Program-made: the position numbers and the translations under genes
Notes under the pieces: model-generated
The model's database searches: none
What the model saw: only the letters and a program-made list of their open reading frames with translations
What the model was told of the DNA's origin: nothing
Shown here: one piece after another, positions 6,346 to 8,305 of the stretch
Numbering within the stretch: the stretch's first letter is position 1
Layout of the letters: each line of letters begins with the position of its first letter
From: Flavobacteriaceae bacterium
GTDB lineage: Bacteria; Bacteroidota; Bacteroidia; Flavobacteriales; Flavobacteriaceae
NCBI GenBank assembly: GCA_013003145.1
Contig: JABDLH010000140.1
Coordinates: 1-8,305 of the forward strand
Direction of reading: 5' to 3'
Length of the DNA: 8,305 nucleotides

Positions 6346-6984
6346 ATGGATATGAGTTTAGTAAGGTTAAAAATAAAGGGGATCTCCTACAGCCAGACAC
6401 AGAACGGGGCATATGCCCTGATACTGAATGAAGTGGAGGGTGATCGAAAGCTGCCAATTGTCATTGGTGCGTTTGAAGCACAGTCTATCGCGATTGCGCT
6501 GGAGAAAGAGATCAAGCCGCCCAGGCCCCTCACCCATGACCTTTTCAAGAATTTTGCGGACCGCTTTGATATAGTGGTAAAGCAGGTTATCATCCATAAG
6601 CTTGTTGACGGGGTATTTTACAGCAGTATTATCTGTGAAAGGGATAAGATCGAAGAGATCATCGATGCGCGGACCAGCGACGCTATCGCCCTGGCCTTGC
6701 GGTTCAACGCTCCCATTTTCACCTATAAGACCATCCTGGATAAAGCGGGTATTTTCCTGAAATTCTCTTCCAAGGATAAGGATAAGGAAGAAGGAGACGA
6801 CAGTATTGTCGTAGACGAGATCCTGCAGGAAGGCGAAACGGTCGAAATTGATTCGGCCTCCTCAGCCCCATATAAAGAAATGTCCCTGGAAGAATTACAC
6901 CGGGAACTGGATAAGGCCGTAGCCGGGGAAGACTACGAAAAAGCGGCCAAACTTCGCGATGAAATTTCCAAACGCAAGCGATAA
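6346..6984 (+). CDS. Bifunctional nuclease family protein (DUF151/BFN) with C-terminal UVR motif
   Basis: The founding plant member of the BFN family was reported to degrade both RNA and DNA; the bacterial role is not well established. Residues about 4-140 are the BFN domain (LRLKIKGISYS-like start, YALILNEVEGDRKLPIVIGAFEAQSIAIALE, then HDLFKNF and IIDARTSDAIALALRFNAPIF). An acidic, low-complexity linker follows (about 142-175). Residues about 179-212 (MSLEELHRELDKAVAGEDYEKAAKLRDEISKRK) are a UvrB/UvrC-type coiled-coil motif, which mediates protein contacts in UvrB, UvrC and McsA. Possible starts are TTG 6343, ATG 6346 and ATG 6352. I took 6346, but MSLVRLKIKG from 6352 is equally plausible and resembles the usual start of relatives. 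It lies 14 bases before the nucleoside transporter gene, which implies co-transcription. Family call is firm; nuclease activity is inferred only. Confidence 0.92.
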   Translation: MDMSLVRLKIKGISYSQTQNGAYALILNEVEGDRKLPIVIGAFEAQSIAIALEKEIKPPRPLTHDLFKNFADRFDIVVKQVIIHKLVDGVFYSSIICERDKIEEIIDARTSDAIALALRFNAPIFTYKTILDKAGIFLKFSSKDKDKEEGDDSIVVDEILQEGETVEIDSASSAPYKEMSLEELHRELDKAVAGEDYEKAAKLRDEISKRKR

Positions 6985-6998
6985 TTAGCACCTACTCT

Positions 6999-8305
6999 AT
7001 GAATCCAAGGGCCTGGCTTACACTGTTATTCTTTGTCTTTTTGTTACCCATCTGCGCCCAGGACACCCTGGTGCAGGATGCACTTCCACAAGCCACCGAC
7101 AGTATTACTGTCTTGCAGGACGAAGGCAGCAAGATCTCTGCCGCCGTACCCAACCAGGGCTTTACCATAGAGTCTCTCGGGCGTGGAATGTTAGGTATGC
7201 TGGTGCTTATCGGGCTGGCGTTTATCTTCAGTGCCAACCGAAGGGCGGTCAACTGGAAGACGGTTGGGATAGGACTGGGGATACAGTTATTACTCGCTAT
7301 AGGGGTACTGAAAGTTTATTACGTCCAATTACTGTTCAGCAGTATAGGGCAGTTCTTTGTCAACATCCTGGATTATACCCTGGTGGGAAGTGAATTCCTG
7401 CTCGGGAACCTGCTGGATGTGGATAACCCCAGTATAGGGTACATTTTTGCCTTCCAGATCCTGCCTACTATCATCTTCTTCTCTGCACTGACCTCGGTTT
7501 TATTTTACCTGGGTGTAGTACAGAAAATTGTAAAGGCGCTGGCCTGGATGCTTACCAAGTCTTTAGGCATCAGCGGGGCAGAAAGTCTTTCTGTTGCGGG
7601 GAACATTTTCCTCGGTCAGACAGAATCACCACTGTTGATCAAGGCCTACCTGGAAAAAATGAACAAGTCAGAGATACTGCTGGTGATGATCGGGGGAATG
7701 GCCACCGTAGCCGGGGGTGTTCTCGCGGCCTATATTGGTTTCCTCGGGGGTACCGATGAGAACCTGCGGCTGGAGTTTGCACGCCACCTTTTGGCGGCAT
7801 CCGTTATGGCAGCACCCGGTGCTATTATTGTTTCCAAGATCCTCTACCCACAGACCGAACCCATAGATACAGACATTCATGTATCCGATGAAAAAATAGG
7901 CTCCAATTTCCTGGATGCCATCGCCAACGGAACTACCGAGGGACTTAAACTGGCTGTAAACGTCGGTGCAATGCTCTTAGTTTTTGTCGCCTTTATTGCC
8001 ATGATCAATGGTATGCTGGGCTGGGTTGGTGATGTGACCACACTGAATGGCTGGATTGCCAGCAATTCCTCCTTTGAACAGCTTTCCCTGGAGGCCATCC
8101 TCGGGGTGATCTTCTCACCACTGATGTGGCTGATCGGGGTACATACCGAAGATATTATGCTGATGGGACAACTGCTGGGAATCAAATTGGCTGCGAGCGA
8201 ATTTATCGGCTACATTCTATTGGCTTCCTTAAAAGATGTAAGCTCGGGCACACATTTTACCTACAGTAAATCCATCATCATGGCGACGTATATGCTTTGC
8301 GGCTT
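6999..8305 (+). CDS. nupC: Concentrative nucleoside transporter, NupC/CNT family (cut by window end)
   Basis: Inner-membrane, ion-coupled importer of nucleosides. The window shows 435 codons from ATG 6999; the C-terminus lies beyond the edge. Residues 1-21 (NPRAWLTLLFFVFLLPICAQ) look like a cleavable signal peptide, followed by a polar stretch to about 57 and then the membrane core. Recognisable CNT elements are the first helices (63-80 and 88-108), FAFQILPTIIFFSALTSVLFYLG (150-172), GNIFLGQTESPLLIKAYL (201-218, helical hairpin 1 with the GQTE substrate motif), NGTTEGLKLAVNVGAMLL (310-327) and GVHTEDIMLMGQLLGIKLAASEFIGY (380-405). The last corresponds to the family signature G-x-K-x3-N-E-F-V-A-Y, but with Ser400 for Asn, Ile for Val and Gly for Ala. 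It follows the nuclease-family gene by 14 bases in the same operon. The symbol is by family; substrate preference is not known. Confidence 0.93.
   Translation, partial: MNPRAWLTLLFFVFLLPICAQDTLVQDALPQATDSITVLQDEGSKISAAVPNQGFTIESLGRGMLGMLVLIGLAFIFSANRRAVNWKTVGIGLGIQLLLAIGVLKVYYVQLLFSSIGQFFVNILDYTLVGSEFLLGNLLDVDNPSIGYIFAFQILPTIIFFSALTSVLFYLGVVQKIVKALAWMLTKSLGISGAESLSVAGNIFLGQTESPLLIKAYLEKMNKSEILLVMIGGMATVAGGVLAAYIGFLGGTDENLRLEFARHLLAASVMAAPGAIIVSKILYPQTEPIDTDIHVSDEKIGSNFLDAIANGTTEGLKLAVNVGAMLLVFVAFIAMINGMLGWVGDVTTLNGWIASNSSFEQLSLEAILGVIFSPLMWLIGVHTEDIMLMGQLLGIKLAASEFIGYILLASLKDVSSGTHFTYSKSIIMATYMLCG

Noticed and set aside
6992..7252. Minus-strand open frame opposite the start of the nucleoside transporter gene
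   Set aside because: The plus-strand frame encodes a clear CNT transporter, so this is its shadow.

Overview
The window looks like chromosome of a flavobacterium (Bacteroidota, probably a marine Flavobacteriaceae). Three things point there: promoter-like boxes of the TAnnTTTG type, no Shine-Dalgarno sequence before the genes where I looked, and families typical of the phylum (a DUF5686 protein with a carboxypeptidase-regulatory-like N-domain, and an orphan pdhB beside etfBA). I see no mobile element, CRISPR array, tRNA or rRNA. All genes look intact apart from the two cut by the window edges. The longest gap between genes is 178 bases.

Left half, minus strand (read right to left): pdhB, the pyruvate dehydrogenase E1 beta subunit (4323-3346), ends in a strong intrinsic terminator (3322-3284). 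A near-consensus flavobacterial promoter follows (about 3276-3242), driving an 832-residue exported DUF5686 protein (3200-702). After a 142-base gap with a possible promoter comes the N-terminal part of a membrane-bound ion-pumping pyrophosphatase, hppA (559-1, cut by the window start).

Centre: the 178-base divergent region between pdhB and etfB (4324-4501) holds a perfect 12+2+12 inverted repeat (4427-4452). It lies where a regulator of etfB, and perhaps of both directions, could bind.

Right half, plus strand: etfB (4502-5248), etfA (5296-6264), a bifunctional-nuclease-family protein with a C-terminal UVR motif (6346-6984) and a concentrative nucleoside transporter (6999 to the window end, cut) form a likely operon. 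The etfB-etfA gap has a small hairpin. The etfA-nuclease gap has an elaborate set of overlapping inverted repeats without a U-tract. The last two genes are only 14 bases apart.

Functional reading: the window is mostly core energy metabolism. PdhB makes acetyl-CoA; EtfAB carries electrons from acyl-CoA and other flavin dehydrogenases to the quinone pool; HppA recovers pyrophosphate energy as an ion gradient; the CNT transporter salvages nucleosides. I do not see a new defence or mobile system. The most interesting signals are the divergent palindrome, the structured etfA-nuclease leader, two substitutions at normally conserved ligand-contact positions (EtfA Lys233, NupC Ser400), and the uncharacterised DUF5686 protein.
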